64,000 nucleotides of DNA, from contig JALVUD010000024.1 in the NCBI GenBank assembly GCA_027035765.1, positions 39,543-103,542 on the forward strand, written 5' to 3'. A program made the translations under genes and the position numbers. The notes under the pieces are model-generated. The model searched no databases and had not been told where the DNA came from. It saw only the letters and a program-made list of their open reading frames with translations. Shown in pieces: positions 8,594 to 17,338 of the stretch. This DNA comes from Campylobacteraceae bacterium. Its GTDB lineage: Bacteria > Campylobacterota > Campylobacteria > Campylobacterales > Sulfurovaceae. Numbering within the stretch: position 1 is the stretch's first letter; the number at the start of each line of letters is the position of its first letter.

Positions 8594-10141
8594 ATGACGT
8601 ACAGATTAAAGATTGGCGGTTTTTTCTTCCTCGCACTCACATTTTCCTGCAGTGCAACGCCTACCAAACTCCATGATACGCCGGTTTCGCTATCGGATCA
8701 TGTTTCAAGAGGGATGAGCATGGTGATTGAAGAGCCGGGCGAAAGGTCCAATCCACTCGCAATGCTCAAAGAGGAGGAGGTCGATTCCGAAACCCTCCCT
8801 ATGCAACATCCCCTCAGCGATGAAAAAACTGCCCAGTGGAAGAATGAAAAGGTTTCCGGCGCAGAGTGTCGGCATCCCAAGGAACTCTATCTAACCTTCG
8901 ACGACGGACCGGTGAAAGGAACCGGAAACGTGCTGAAAGTCCTAAAAGAGGAGGGGGTTCCCGCGACGATGTTCTGTGTCGGACGACATGCCCGTCTTCG
9001 TCCCGGTCTCTTCCGCCGAGAACTCTCCATGCCCAATCTCCTGATTGCCAACCACACCTACTCCCACGCCAACGGCCACTACAGCCGTTTCTACAGCGAC
9101 ACTTTCGGTCTCATGAGTGATGTAGAGCATGCTCAAATCGTTCTGGGCGGCCGGAAATATCTTCGGCTGGCAGGGCGTAATGTCTGGCGGCTGCCGGAAG
9201 TCTCGCGGAATGATCGGGCCATTATGGCTTTGCGCGGAACCCGGGAGGTTCCCAAATACGATACGCTCTCCAGAGAGGGATTTTTCATCTACGGATGGGA
9301 TGTAGAGTGGCACTTTGACCATCACAGCGGCCATCCTGTCGAAAGTCCGGAAGCGCTCGCTGCCCGGATCGATGCACTCTATCGCCACGGTCATCTTGCC
9401 CAGCACGGCAAGGTGGTACTCCTGGCCCATGATTTCATGTTCCGAAATCGGTACACCACCGGAGAGCTTCGTCATTTCATTCGACTGATGAAAGAGAGAG
9501 GCTGGAGTTTCAAAACTATCAGGCACTACAGCCGGCTCACCCCCGAACCGCTCTATATAGCCAAATATTACGGTAAGGATCGGAAAACCTTCGTCGCCGC
9601 TGATTCACATAAAAAGCTCCTGGAACCGGGGAGCAGGGGAGAGCGCACTGCCTCATCACCGGTCCCTCACACTTCAACGGCATCGGTACGTCATCCGGTA
9701 CCGAAGTTCTCGTCTGCCCCTTCAGAGACGATACATCCGTCTTCTTCTCGGGCCACTCGTTCACCTGTGGCACGATTGGCGGATGCTGTCCAACGTTACG
9801 ACGCACTCAAAGTTGATCGACTGGTTCAGCAGGGAACACCGATCAATCGTGTCGATGAATTCGGACGCACCGCGCTCAACGCTGCCGTCCGTGCCAACAG
9901 TCTCGTCCTGGTCAAAAAACTTCTGGCCTATGGCGCCAGTCTCAACCAAAAAGACGGTTCGGGAATCACAGCGCTTCAGACAGCTCAACGTTTCAAACGC
10001 CAGACGATCGAAAAGTTCCTTGTCCGGTATGCGCTCGATCACGGACAGAAAAAAATGATCGCCAGCAGTACGCCTACCGGCAGAACCCCAGCTGCAGCGA
10101 CAGCAACAGTCGATCCGCTTCAAATGCTTCGTCAGCCCTGA
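8594..10141 (+). CDS. Secreted polysaccharide deacetylase fused to ankyrin repeats
   Basis: A 515-residue exported protein. Residues 1-20 form a signal peptide ('GGFFFLALTFSCSA', not a canonical lipobox). A NodB-type deacetylase domain spans about 95-310. Its motifs are 'LYLTFDDGP' (Asp-Asp), 'NHTYSH' (metal His pair), 'WRLPEV' and 'VLLAHDFM' (late catalytic His). Low-complexity Ser/Pro-rich sequence (about 320-390) leads to two to three ankyrin-like repeats at 394-480 ('DEFGRTALNAAVRANSLVLV', 'KKLLAYGASLNQKDGSG'). The NodB domain should remove N- or O-acetyl groups from a cell-wall or matrix glycan, while ankyrin repeats bind proteins. I infer a periplasmic enzyme tethered to a partner. AAAGAGG precedes the ATG; monocistronic. 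Confidence 0.85.
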   Translation: MTYRLKIGGFFFLALTFSCSATPTKLHDTPVSLSDHVSRGMSMVIEEPGERSNPLAMLKEEEVDSETLPMQHPLSDEKTAQWKNEKVSGAECRHPKELYLTFDDGPVKGTGNVLKVLKEEGVPATMFCVGRHARLRPGLFRRELSMPNLLIANHTYSHANGHYSRFYSDTFGLMSDVEHAQIVLGGRKYLRLAGRNVWRLPEVSRNDRAIMALRGTREVPKYDTLSREGFFIYGWDVEWHFDHHSGHPVESPEALAARIDALYRHGHLAQHGKVVLLAHDFMFRNRYTTGELRHFIRLMKERGWSFKTIRHYSRLTPEPLYIAKYYGKDRKTFVAADSHKKLLEPGSRGERTASSPVPHTSTASVRHPVPKFSSAPSETIHPSSSRATRSPVARLADAVQRYDALKVDRLVQQGTPINRVDEFGRTALNAAVRANSLVLVKKLLAYGASLNQKDGSGITALQTAQRFKRQTIEKFLVRYALDHGQKKMIASSTPTGRTPAAATATVDPLQMLRQP

Positions 10142-10508
10142 TCTCCCATTCGGGTCTTGTGCATTGCTCAGGAACGGCACGCACTAAATTATCAAATTGC
10201 ATACTTTGGTTAACATAATATATATTCTATATAAAACATCTATACCTACTCTGCTCATTGAGTGAATAATACTATTGATGTGTACGACAAGTTCAAAAAA
10301 GATCAAATTTCAGAATCATCCTCTCATTACATTTTATTCTCTCTTGCAGGATATGTTTCTTTTTACCTCAGAAGCTACTTCTCATTGGGTGTTGGATGCG
10401 TATCCGCATATTTTTGTTACAAAGCCCATCGTCCTTAATTGCTCCTGCAATTTGTACCGGACATCATCCTGATCCAATCACAATCTTCGCAGCATTACTC
10501 ACAGATAA
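10142..10508. other. Gene-free low-GC stretch before the operator array
   Basis: About 370 bp with clearly lower GC than the flanks. A 65-codon frame starting at 10275 has no SD, no coding-like composition and no recognisable features, so I leave it out. No divergent gene exists here to account for the operators that follow. I see no tRNA or hairpin. Confidence 0.5.
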
Positions 10509-10509
10509 G

Positions 10510-10523
10510 TGAACAATTGTTCA
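10510..10523. promoter_or_regulatory. TetR-type operator 1 (TGAACA-AT-TGTTCA)
   Basis: A perfect palindrome, extending to GTGAACAATTGTTCAC (10509-10524). A TATAGA box begins 2 nt after it, as TATAAT does after operator 4, but no matching -35 is visible. Centre 10516.5, 43 bp from operator 2. Confidence 0.75.
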
Positions 10524-10552
10524 CTATAGAAAATGCTGGCCATCTCTTTGTA

Positions 10553-10566
10553 TGAACATATGTTCA
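10553..10566. promoter_or_regulatory. TetR-type operator 2 (TGAACA-TA-TGTTCA)
   Basis: A perfect palindrome, extending to 18 bp (TATGAACATATGTTCATA, 10551-10568). It has the longest symmetry of the four sites. Centre 10559.5, 42 bp from operator 3. Confidence 0.8.
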
Positions 10567-10594
10567 TAAACACGTTTTTTGATATTCTTCAAAA

Positions 10595-10608
10595 TGAACA
10601 TTTGTTCA
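10595..10608. promoter_or_regulatory. TetR-type operator 3 (TGAACA-TT-TGTTCA)
   Basis: Perfect half-sites with an asymmetric TT centre. Centre 10601.5, 43 bp from operator 4. Confidence 0.75.
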
Positions 10609-10629
10609 CAGTAGTGTACTTCTACCGCC

Positions 10630-10658
10630 TTGACTTATGAACATCTGTTCACTATAAT
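10630..10658 (+). promoter_or_regulatory. Sigma70-type promoter of tetR
   Basis: TTGACT at 10630-10635, a 17-nt spacer holding operator 4, and a perfect TATAAT at 10653-10658. This is the best promoter in the window. The predicted start of transcription is about 20 nt before the tetR ATG, so the leader is very short. Confidence 0.8.
10638..10651. promoter_or_regulatory. TetR-type operator 4 (TGAACA-TC-TGTTCA)
   Basis: Perfect half-sites lying entirely between the -35 and -10 boxes of the tetR promoter. Binding here should block RNA polymerase directly, giving autorepression. Confidence 0.85.
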
Positions 10659-10687
10659 ATGATAAAAACTTGGTAAAGGTCCATTTT

Positions 10688-11320
10688 ATGGAAGGTAAAG
10701 CAGTCTCAACAAAACAGAAAATATTGGAGGCCTCTCTATCCCTCTTCTCCGAGAAGGGGTACAAGGCAACGACGGTGCGGGATATCGCCGGCAAGGTAGG
10801 CATACGTCAGGGAGCCATCTATAATCATTTCAAGAACAAAGAAGCGATCCTTGAAACACTGGTGAACAACCTCACCGAGTCTGCTCTAGTTCACCTCTTC
10901 GAAGAGGAATCGGAAAGCAAAACAGGCAAAGCGCTCCTCGCACGGATTGCCACCACCTTCAAACTCATCAGCTTCGATCCCCGCAATGAAGCCCTCTTCC
11001 GGCTGATGATGCAGGAGCTCTTTCGCAATGAGAAGATCCGTGATCTTTATCATGAGCGTTTCTATCAGCAAAACGTCAAGCGGCTCTCTTCTCTGCTTTT
11101 TCAGATGATGCAGGAGGAGCAGATCCGTTCCTCGGACCCTCTTTTGCTTGCCAACGAGTTCTTCGCCCCGCTCTTTTATTACCAGATGCAGGTTGTTCTG
11201 CTCAAAATGGACGGCAAGTCCACCTCCGCCGCCGTAACGATGTTCGAGAAACATGTAGACCTTTTCTGGGATTCGATCCGAATCCAGGATAATGAATCGG
11301 CGAAAAAGACACTTTTCTGA
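10688..11320 (+). CDS. TetR/AcrR family transcriptional regulator
   Basis: A 210-residue repressor. The N-terminal helix-turn-helix is textbook: 'KQKILEASLSLFSEKGYKAT', then 'TVRDIAGKVGIRQGAIYNHF', then 'KNKEAILETLV'. The C-terminal 150 residues are the variable all-helical ligand-binding and dimer domain; the ligand is not predictable. The ATG at 10688 follows GGTAAAGG. A TTG six codons upstream is in frame but has no SD. Four TGAACA-N2-TGTTCA palindromes upstream, one inside the core promoter, argue for autoregulation. A methyltransferase gene starts 60 bp downstream and could be co-transcribed. No efflux gene is adjacent, which is unusual for an AcrR-like regulator. Confidence 0.92.
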   Translation: MEGKAVSTKQKILEASLSLFSEKGYKATTVRDIAGKVGIRQGAIYNHFKNKEAILETLVNNLTESALVHLFEEESESKTGKALLARIATTFKLISFDPRNEALFRLMMQELFRNEKIRDLYHERFYQQNVKRLSSLLFQMMQEEQIRSSDPLLLANEFFAPLFYYQMQVVLLKMDGKSTSAAVTMFEKHVDLFWDSIRIQDNESAKKTLF

Positions 11321-11380
11321 TAAAATCGGACCCCAAGAGAAGAATTCTGGAAATATTAAAACATATTAATAGGAATAAAT

Positions 11381-11995
11381 ATGAAAAAAGACCACTTCGC
11401 TGCACGTGCCACAGGATATGATGAGACTGTCTATAGACTGCGTTATGTAGATGAGATGGCCGAGGCGATCAGGCGGCATCTTCCAATAAGTAATACGATG
11501 CATCTGCTGGACTTCGGTGCAGGGACCGGGCTGCTGACAGAGCGGATCGCTCCGGAGGTTTCGGAGATCACTGCCGTGGATATCTCCCCTTCTATGATCT
11601 CCCAGCTGCAGGAAAAATCTCATTCACTCCCCTGCCGCCTCTCACTCATTCAGCAGGATCTCTGCCGGGGCGAACTCCCCGAGATACGGGTGGATGGAAT
11701 TGTCTCCACAATGACCCTGCATCATATCGAGGATGTCCCCGCCCTATTTCGTCGCCTGCTGACACTGCTCGAACCGGGAGGCTTCGCCGCCTTTTGCGAT
11801 ATCGATACCGAAGACGGCAGCTTCCATACGCTCGATACCGGGGTCAAACATTTGGGATTCGATCGGGAGAAGATGGTACAGTGGATGAAGGAAGCGGGAT
11901 TTGAAAATGTCGAAATACGGGATGCGACGGTCATCCGCAAGCCACAGGGAGACTACCCCGCTTTTCTTTTGAGCGGGTATCGTCCGCAGAACTGA
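11381..11995 (+). CDS. Class I SAM-dependent methyltransferase
   Basis: A 204-residue Rossmann-fold methyltransferase. Motif I is 'LLDFGAGTGLLTERIA', the acidic end of strand 2 is 'AVDISPSMI', motif II lies around 'QQDLCRGELPE' and 'TMTLHHIEDV', and post-II is 'LLEPGGFAAFCDID'. It resembles small-molecule or ubiquinone/menaquinone-type methyltransferases (Methyltransf_11/25), but the substrate is unknown. AGGAATAAAT precedes the ATG. It lies 60 bp after tetR on the same strand with no clear terminator between, so it is the likeliest co-regulated partner of the four-operator TetR. Its stop is 2 bp from a convergent small gene. Confidence 0.88.
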   Translation: MKKDHFAARATGYDETVYRLRYVDEMAEAIRRHLPISNTMHLLDFGAGTGLLTERIAPEVSEITAVDISPSMISQLQEKSHSLPCRLSLIQQDLCRGELPEIRVDGIVSTMTLHHIEDVPALFRRLLTLLEPGGFAAFCDIDTEDGSFHTLDTGVKHLGFDREKMVQWMKEAGFENVEIRDATVIRKPQGDYPAFLLSGYRPQN

Positions 11996-11997
11996 GC

Positions 11998-12201
11998 TCA
12001 GATCAGGCCGAGTTCTTCCAGGAGGGCCTCGATTTTGGGAGAGATTTCGGCCAGTTTTTCATAAAGTGTGCCAAAAGCCTTATCTTCGGCATACCACTCT
12101 TCGATATGTTTCCAGGCGTTGCTTTTTTCCTCTTCACTCAGTTCCGCTTTGTTGATGGCATCTTTGATCTTCTCCAGATGCTCGACACGTTTGTTGCTCA
12201 T
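11998..12201 (-). CDS. Small helical hypothetical protein
   Basis: A 67-residue acidic, Glu/Lys-rich, probably coiled or helical-hairpin protein ('HLEKIKDAINKAELSEEEK', 'LAEISPKIEALLEELGLI'). There is no signal peptide or Cys. SD AAGGAAGAGT precedes the ATG, which supports a real gene. The next gene on the same strand (UvrD) ends 28 bp upstream, so they may be one transcript. I do not recognise the family. Confidence 0.7.
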   Translation of the reverse strand: MSNKRVEHLEKIKDAINKAELSEEEKSNAWKHIEEWYAEDKAFGTLYEKLAEISPKIEALLEELGLI

Positions 12202-12228
12202 ACTCTTCCTTTTTTTGATTGAATTATA

Positions 12229-14289
12229 TCACACGCGCTTTGGCGAGGAGGCCGGGCCCCGATCCGACCGGATCAAGCCGGCCTCCTCCAGAAAGGGGGA
12301 GGGTTTGAAATCGATCTTTTTGACCCGGTCGTAGCGGGCCATGGAGAGGTAGAGCCGCTCTTTGGCCCGGGTTACCGCTACATAAAAGAGTCGTCGCTCC
12401 TCCTCCAGGCTCCCGGTGCGCTCCATCAGCTTGCGATTGGGGAAGCGCCCATCCATCAGATCGATCACATAGACCTCGGCAAACTCCAACCCTTTGGAAG
12501 CGTGAACCGTCAGCAGGTTGACCCCCTCCCCCTCGCTCATCTCTCCGCCTCCAAGAATCATGGCATTGACAAAACGGTGCAGATCCGAATAGTGGGTCGC
12601 AAGATCCGTCAGCAGACGCGCTTTGCGCAGGATCCTCTCTCTGGCCTGCTCCTCTTTATCGGAATCCAGCTCCCCGCTCTTCAGGCGGGCACGCTGGGCC
12701 GAAAGCATCGCGACGACACTTTGATAGAGCGGCGAAGCGACCGCCTTGCGCAGAATCGTCGCCGGTCGCTGGCTCCGGTCGATGCTCCGGTAGAAACGGT
12801 AGAATTCGATAAAGAACCGCACGCCGTCCTGCCCCAGTCTCGGATGTTTCAGCAGCGGGTGAGCCCGGATCTCCTCCGCCATCTCCATATGGGCAAAGCG
12901 GGTCACCGAGCCGATCTCCAGATCGTCGTCAAAGAGGCCAAGCTGGGTATTTTTATTGGGGTTGAGTTTGGGCAGGGTCGTGACGACGGGTTTGAGCAAT
13001 CCCCGCCGCAGATCCCCCTCTCCGAAATGGATCAGACACTGGAAAATCTCTTTGGCCATGGCGGTCCCGATCCCTTTGCCATATTCAAAAATATGGATAA
13101 AGGCCATCATATCCCGGGGATTGACCAGCAGTGAACAGAGATCCAGCAGAAACTTCACCTCTTTGGCTTCGAAGAAACTGGTTCCCCCTTTGCGGCGGCA
13201 GGGGATTCCCCGCTCCCGCAGGCTCGCTTCGATCCCGTCGGCGCTGGCGTTGTTGCGGAAGATCACTGCCATGTCGCTGTGGGGAGTCGCACTCTCGGTG
13301 ATCATTGACGCGATAGATTGATACTGTTCGAAGAGCTCCTCGTAGATCAGAAGTTTCGGCGGATGGGACTCCCCCGCTCTGCCGACGATCAGCTCTTTGG
13401 GGTAGATACGCTCGTTGCGTTCGATGACCCGGTTGGCCAGAGCCAAAATGGCCGCCCCGGAGCGGTAGTTGGTCCGCAGGGTATAGACCCGCGCCTCGGT
13501 ATAACGCTCGGTAAAGGTGGCGATGTTGGCGATGTTGGCTCCGTTAAAGGCGTAGATGCTCTGATCGTAATCCCCGACACAAAAGAGCGAGGCGGGTTCC
13601 AGCGCGTCGATCAACGCCCCCTGGAGGGTGTTTGTGTCCTGATACTCGTCTACCAGTACTTCGTCAAAAAGGATCTGTTCCCCCTCTTCCAGCCGAGACT
13701 TCACCTTCAGAAGCAGATCGTTGAAGGAGAGGAAACCGTACTCCTCTTTGGTCGCTTCGTACTCCTGACAGATATCCAGATAGATATCCATCCAGACCTC
13801 GTGCTCCGGATACCGCTCCAGGAACCAGCGATCGAAACTCTCCAGGGCGGCGTTTTGATAGAGCTGGTAGAGTTCGTAGAGATAGGCGGGAGAGAAGGGC
13901 TGCGTCTCGTATCCCAGCCGTTTCAGATCCCGTTTCTCGTAGATACTGCGAAAAAGAGTTTTGAGTTCGCCGGGCTGTTTGAGGGTCGACTGGGGAAGCC
14001 GAGCTTTGAGCCAGCGATAGCAGACGGCGTGGAAGGTCCCCGCTTCGATCTGATCGACAGTCTGGGCGGGGAAGTAGTGTTTGAGCCGCTGGACCATCTC
14101 TCCCGCGGCTTTGTTGGTAAAGGTCAGAAGAAGGATCTTTTCGGGCGGAATACCCTGCTGCAGGAGATAGGCGATCCGCCCGACGATCGTGGAGGTTTTG
14201 CCGGTGCCGGCACTGGCGATGATGAGATTGCGGCCGGCCGGAGCCGTGGCCGCCCGGCGCTGCTCATCATTGAGCCTGCTGAGCGGCAT
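12229..14289 (-). CDS. UvrD/Rep-family ATP-dependent DNA helicase
   Basis: A 686-residue superfamily 1A 3'-5' helicase. The Q-motif and Walker A region reads 'LNDEQRRAATAP' then 'IIASAGTGKTSTI'. Motif Ia is 'LLLTFTNKAAGEM', motif II 'VLVDEYQDTN', motif III 'CVGDYDQSIYAFNGA', motif IV around 'LRTNYRSGAAIL', motif V 'LLTVHASKGLEFAEVYVI' and motif VI 'YVAVTRAKERLYLSMARY'. All are intact. Its role should be unwinding in repair or replication restart. The length matches Rep/UvrD-like enzymes. The upstream hypothetical gene ends 8 bp before its ATG, suggesting one operon. The SD is poor. Confidence 0.93.
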   Translation of the reverse strand: MPLSRLNDEQRRAATAPAGRNLIIASAGTGKTSTIVGRIAYLLQQGIPPEKILLLTFTNKAAGEMVQRLKHYFPAQTVDQIEAGTFHAVCYRWLKARLPQSTLKQPGELKTLFRSIYEKRDLKRLGYETQPFSPAYLYELYQLYQNAALESFDRWFLERYPEHEVWMDIYLDICQEYEATKEEYGFLSFNDLLLKVKSRLEEGEQILFDEVLVDEYQDTNTLQGALIDALEPASLFCVGDYDQSIYAFNGANIANIATFTERYTEARVYTLRTNYRSGAAILALANRVIERNERIYPKELIVGRAGESHPPKLLIYEELFEQYQSIASMITESATPHSDMAVIFRNNASADGIEASLRERGIPCRRKGGTSFFEAKEVKFLLDLCSLLVNPRDMMAFIHIFEYGKGIGTAMAKEIFQCLIHFGEGDLRRGLLKPVVTTLPKLNPNKNTQLGLFDDDLEIGSVTRFAHMEMAEEIRAHPLLKHPRLGQDGVRFFIEFYRFYRSIDRSQRPATILRKAVASPLYQSVVAMLSAQRARLKSGELDSDKEEQARERILRKARLLTDLATHYSDLHRFVNAMILGGGEMSEGEGVNLLTVHASKGLEFAEVYVIDLMDGRFPNRKLMERTGSLEEERRLFYVAVTRAKERLYLSMARYDRVKKIDFKPSPFLEEAGLIRSDRGPASSPKRV

Positions 14290-14297
14290 GGAGTCTT

Positions 14298-14633
14298 TTA
14301 CTTGTGGCCGAGAATATAGTAGGTGTTTTTACCGTCGACCTTTTCCAGAGCGACTTTGTACTTCTCCGCCCACTGCTTGACATAGTCATTGAAGGCTTCG
14401 ATCTCTTCGGGATTGGTGCTGTCGGTTTTGACTTTCAGATAGTCTTTGGAGTTGGAGAGGGCGACGATTCCGGCGAAGCGCTTCACTTCGTCGTTGAGCG
14501 TCAGGATGTGCTTGGCAAACTTTTCGAAACCGGGTGTGTTGTCGATAATGCGCTGCAGTTGGGCCAGTGTCGCCTCTTTGACGGGATATCCGAGTTGGAT
14601 CAGGAGATTTTCGGGAGTCAGTTCGATGTTCAT
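14298..14633 (-). CDS. Conserved hypothetical protein upstream of uvrD-like gene
   Basis: A 111-residue mixed-charge cytoplasmic protein ('LIQLGYPVKEATLAQLQRII', 'HILTLNDEVKRFAGIVALSN'). No motif, Cys or membrane segment stands out. SD GAGGTAAATGA before the ATG and the 8-bp gap to the helicase support a real, co-transcribed gene. I do not recognise the family. Confidence 0.75.
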   Translation of the reverse strand: MNIELTPENLLIQLGYPVKEATLAQLQRIIDNTPGFEKFAKHILTLNDEVKRFAGIVALSNSKDYLKVKTDSTNPEEIEAFNDYVKQWAEKYKVALEKVDGKNTYYILGHK

Positions 14634-14763
14634 TCATTTACCTCATTGTTGGTCTTGGATGGCGGATTTTAACAAAGATTCCATTAGAGAGGACTTCTTG
14701 TCTGTTCGAAAAATCCGATAGTGGAGAAATAATAGCGAAGAATCAATTTGTCAAAGCACTCAC

Positions 14764-15459
14764 TTAGAAAAGGCTCTCTTTGGGGCGGACTTTTTCCAGC
14801 AGCAGGCGATAGTGTTCCAGGTTCTGAAAGGCCTTTTCGTAGCGCCAGCGCAGGACAAACTCGATCACCTTGTTTTTTCGGGCGGGTTCCAGGGTTTCCG
14901 CTTTGCCGAAGTAGCCCAGTGAAATGTTTTTGGCTTTTTTCTTGCCGTTTTTGTCCGGTTCGTAGGTGATGGCGATCACCTGGACATACTTCCCCTCCCT
15001 TATTTCACCGAAATCCTCCTCTTTCAGGCCGATTCCGCTGATATTCATCGCTTTGTAGATAAAAAGATCCTCGATGTTCTCCACTTTTTTATTGATCTCC
15101 AGTTGTAGAAAGAGTTCGGCAAGACGCAGAAGGTTCTGGGCCCGTACCGGCTCGGCACTGCTGTCGATCCCCAGATGATGCAACAGGATCTGCCCCAATC
15201 TTCGGGACTCCTCGCTGCTCTCAGCCGAAGCGGCGGTGTCACCCTCTTTGAGAGCGGCTGACCGGGTCTCTTCGGTAGACTGTTTCAGCTTCACCGGTTT
15301 GCGCTCGGGCTTTTGTGCCGGCTCTGCCGAAACGTCGCTCTTTTCTACCTCTTCGATCAGTGAGGGCTGTTTGGGTCGTGTAGGCTTTTTCTTTTTTTCA
15401 CTCAGTTTGACGTCGAGTTTGCTTCCCAACGCTTTGAGTCTATCCAGAGTATCGCTCAT
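14764..15459 (-). CDS. Hypothetical protein with charged disordered N-terminus
   Basis: 231 residues. Residues 1-85 are Lys/Glu/Ser/Pro-rich and probably disordered. Residues 86-231 look folded, with helical stretches ('RAQNLLRLAELFLQLEINKK') and a possible beta segment ('YVQVIAITYEPDKNGKKKAK'). There is no signal peptide. GGGATAAACG precedes the ATG. It stands alone between two gaps of 130 bp (14634-14763) and 200 bp (15460-15658). I do not recognise the family. Confidence 0.75.
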   Translation of the reverse strand: MSDTLDRLKALGSKLDVKLSEKKKKPTRPKQPSLIEEVEKSDVSAEPAQKPERKPVKLKQSTEETRSAALKEGDTAASAESSEESRRLGQILLHHLGIDSSAEPVRAQNLLRLAELFLQLEINKKVENIEDLFIYKAMNISGIGLKEEDFGEIREGKYVQVIAITYEPDKNGKKKAKNISLGYFGKAETLEPARKNKVIEFVLRWRYEKAFQNLEHYRLLLEKVRPKESLF

Positions 15460-15658
15460 CGTTTATCCCATTTCATGCAGGTCATCACCTGAATATTAAG
15501 TAATATAGTAGCACGTCAAAGATTAAACATATCTAAAAATATCAAGAATTTTATTTGAAAATATCAAATCTATATTAATTAATAGCATATCGGGGAGTTC
15601 TGTCGATTTAACTCCTGGTTCGCTACAATATCGGATCTATATATAATGTAGGAGATCC

Positions 15659-16933
15659 ATGGACTATCTGGAAATCGAAGGGGGGAAACGGCTCAGTGGA
15701 ACCCTGAAAATCAGCGGAGCGAAAAATGCTGCCCTGCCCGTCATCGCAGCAGCGATACTGAGCGACCAGCCTATCCTGATCAACAATCTTCCCAACGTAG
15801 TGGATATTCGAACGCTTCTGAAGCTTCTGGAGATCCTGGGAGCCGAAGTGGAGCATGAGGCGGATCAGGCACGGATAAATCCGGGTCCGATCAATTCGAC
15901 CCGGGCGGTTTACGAGATTGTCGCCCAGATGAGGGCCTCGATCCTGGTCCTGGGCCCCCTCCTCGCCCGTTTCGGCGAATGTGAAGTGAGCCTCCCCGGT
16001 GGCTGTGCCATCGGACAACGCCCCATCGACATGCACCTCAAGGCTTTGGAGACCATGGGAGCCCAGATAGAGATCAAGGGAGGGTATGTCCATGCGATCG
16101 CCCCGGAGCGAGGATTGCGGGGAAGCAAAATCGTCTTTGACAAAGTCAGCGTCGGCGCCACCGAAAACACTCTGATGGCTGCGGCCCTGGCCCAGGGGAC
16201 CACCGAGATCATCAATGCCGCCAGAGAACCGGAGATCGTCCAACTCTGTGAAATGCTTCAAATCGGCGGTGTCACAATCGAGGGGATCGGGACAGGACGT
16301 CTGCGGGTGGAAGGAACGGGAGGAACTCCTCTGAATTTCTCCGAAGATATCACCATCATTCCCGATCGTATCGAAGCCGGTACCTATCTCTGTGCCGGAG
16401 CGATCACCTACTCCCAGATTACCTTGGAGGCGATCAATGTGGAGCATCTTCAGAGTACGATCGACAAGCTGGAGGACATGGGGTGCGGATTTGACTATCC
16501 CTCCCCCAACAGTGTAACAATTTATCCGGCCCGGGGAGAACTGCGTGAAGTCAACATTGTTACGGCGGAGTATCCGGGATTCCCTACCGATATGCAGGCG
16601 CAATTGATGGCAGTGGCGACGCTGGCCTCGGGAGAGAGCCTGATCGAAGAGAGGCTCTTCGAAAACCGTTTTATGCATGTCAGTGAGCTCAACCGGCTTG
16701 GGGCTGATATCTGGCTCAAGGGCAATACGGCTGCAGTACGCCCTGTAGAGAAACTTTTCGGAGCCGATGTCATGGCCACCGATCTGCGGGCCAGTTCCGC
16801 TCTGGTTCTGGCGGGCCTTGCCGCTGAAGGGACGACTCGGGTTCGCCGGATATACCATCTCGACCGCGGTTACGAGGATCTTCAGGGAAAACTTGCCTCG
16901 CTCGGTGCCGCTATCACCCGGCGCAGCGAATAA
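15659..16933 (+). CDS. murA: UDP-N-acetylglucosamine 1-carboxyvinyltransferase
   Basis: MurA transfers enolpyruvate from PEP to UDP-GlcNAc, the first committed step of peptidoglycan synthesis. The 424-residue length is standard. It has the N-terminal '[18 protein letters not shown]', and the active loop '[20 protein letters not shown]' with the catalytic Cys (the fosfomycin target) in place, so Cys-type rather than the resistant Asp-type. It also has '[16 protein letters not shown]'-like sequence ('[20 protein letters not shown]'). SD TAGGAG lies 4-5 nt before the ATG. An AT-rich 200-bp leader carries TATAAT at 15642, very close to the start. Downstream genes are convergent. Confidence 0.97.
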   Translation: MDYLEIEGGKRLSGTLKISGAKNAALPVIAAAILSDQPILINNLPNVVDIRTLLKLLEILGAEVEHEADQARINPGPINSTRAVYEIVAQMRASILVLGPLLARFGECEVSLPGGCAIGQRPIDMHLKALETMGAQIEIKGGYVHAIAPERGLRGSKIVFDKVSVGATENTLMAAALAQGTTEIINAAREPEIVQLCEMLQIGGVTIEGIGTGRLRVEGTGGTPLNFSEDITIIPDRIEAGTYLCAGAITYSQITLEAINVEHLQSTIDKLEDMGCGFDYPSPNSVTIYPARGELREVNIVTAEYPGFPTDMQAQLMAVATLASGESLIEERLFENRFMHVSELNRLGADIWLKGNTAAVRPVEKLFGADVMATDLRASSALVLAGLAAEGTTRVRRIYHLDRGYEDLQGKLASLGAAITRRSE

Positions 16934-16948
16934 AAATCTACCTATCGT

Positions 16949-17308
16949 TCAGGGAAGCCTTCGCTCCCTCGCCTCTGCCAGGCGTCTGGCCAGAATCTCG
17001 ATCCGTTGCAGATAGAGCAGCATCAGGTCGTCCCGATCGGCCAGACGATTCCGGATTCTGAGCCAGGCCTTCTGCTCCCGACGCAGCGCATCCACATCAA
17101 CAGTTGGGTAGAACTGCAGATTACGATAGACTGAACTGAGAAGATTGTCTTCTATACTGAGGATTTCATCACTGCAGACGGTCCGTTCTCCCGGACTCAT
17201 CCGGCTGCGATCCCCCGAGCACCAGGGCGGTTGGGGACAATAATCGGAGGGCATTGCCATGGCCAGGAGTGATCCGGCAAGCATTTGAAATGCTATTCTC
17301 TTCAGCAT
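16949..17308 (-). CDS. LprI-like (DUF1311) secreted protein
   Basis: A 119-residue exported protein. It has an N-terminal hydrophobic signal ('IAFQMLAGSLLAMAMPS') and then the DUF1311/LprI pattern: 'VCSDEILSIEDNLLSSVYRN' followed by 'LRREQKAWLRIRNRLADRDD'. Four Cys in the mature part may form disulfides. Some family members inhibit lysozymes; function here is not proven. ATG at 17306-17308 follows AAGGAGG with 5-nt spacing; an overlapping GTG one codon upstream is too close to the SD. It lies 30 bp downstream of the peptidoglycan-binding gene on the same strand, so probably the same operon. Confidence 0.78.
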   Translation of the reverse strand: MLKRIAFQMLAGSLLAMAMPSDYCPQPPWCSGDRSRMSPGERTVCSDEILSIEDNLLSSVYRNLQFYPTVDVDALRREQKAWLRIRNRLADRDDLMLLYLQRIEILARRLAEARERRLP

Positions 17309-17338
17309 CACCGCCTCCTTCCTGAGAAGTATCCTGGT

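Noticed and set aside
10275..10472. 65-codon plus-strand frame before the operator array
   Set aside because: No SD, low-complexity composition, no homology recognised; the stretch is simply low-GC non-coding.
10502..10530. Second promoter at operator 1 (TATAGA box)
   Set aside because: The -10-like box is correctly placed but no -35 resembling TTGACA is found at 16-18 nt.
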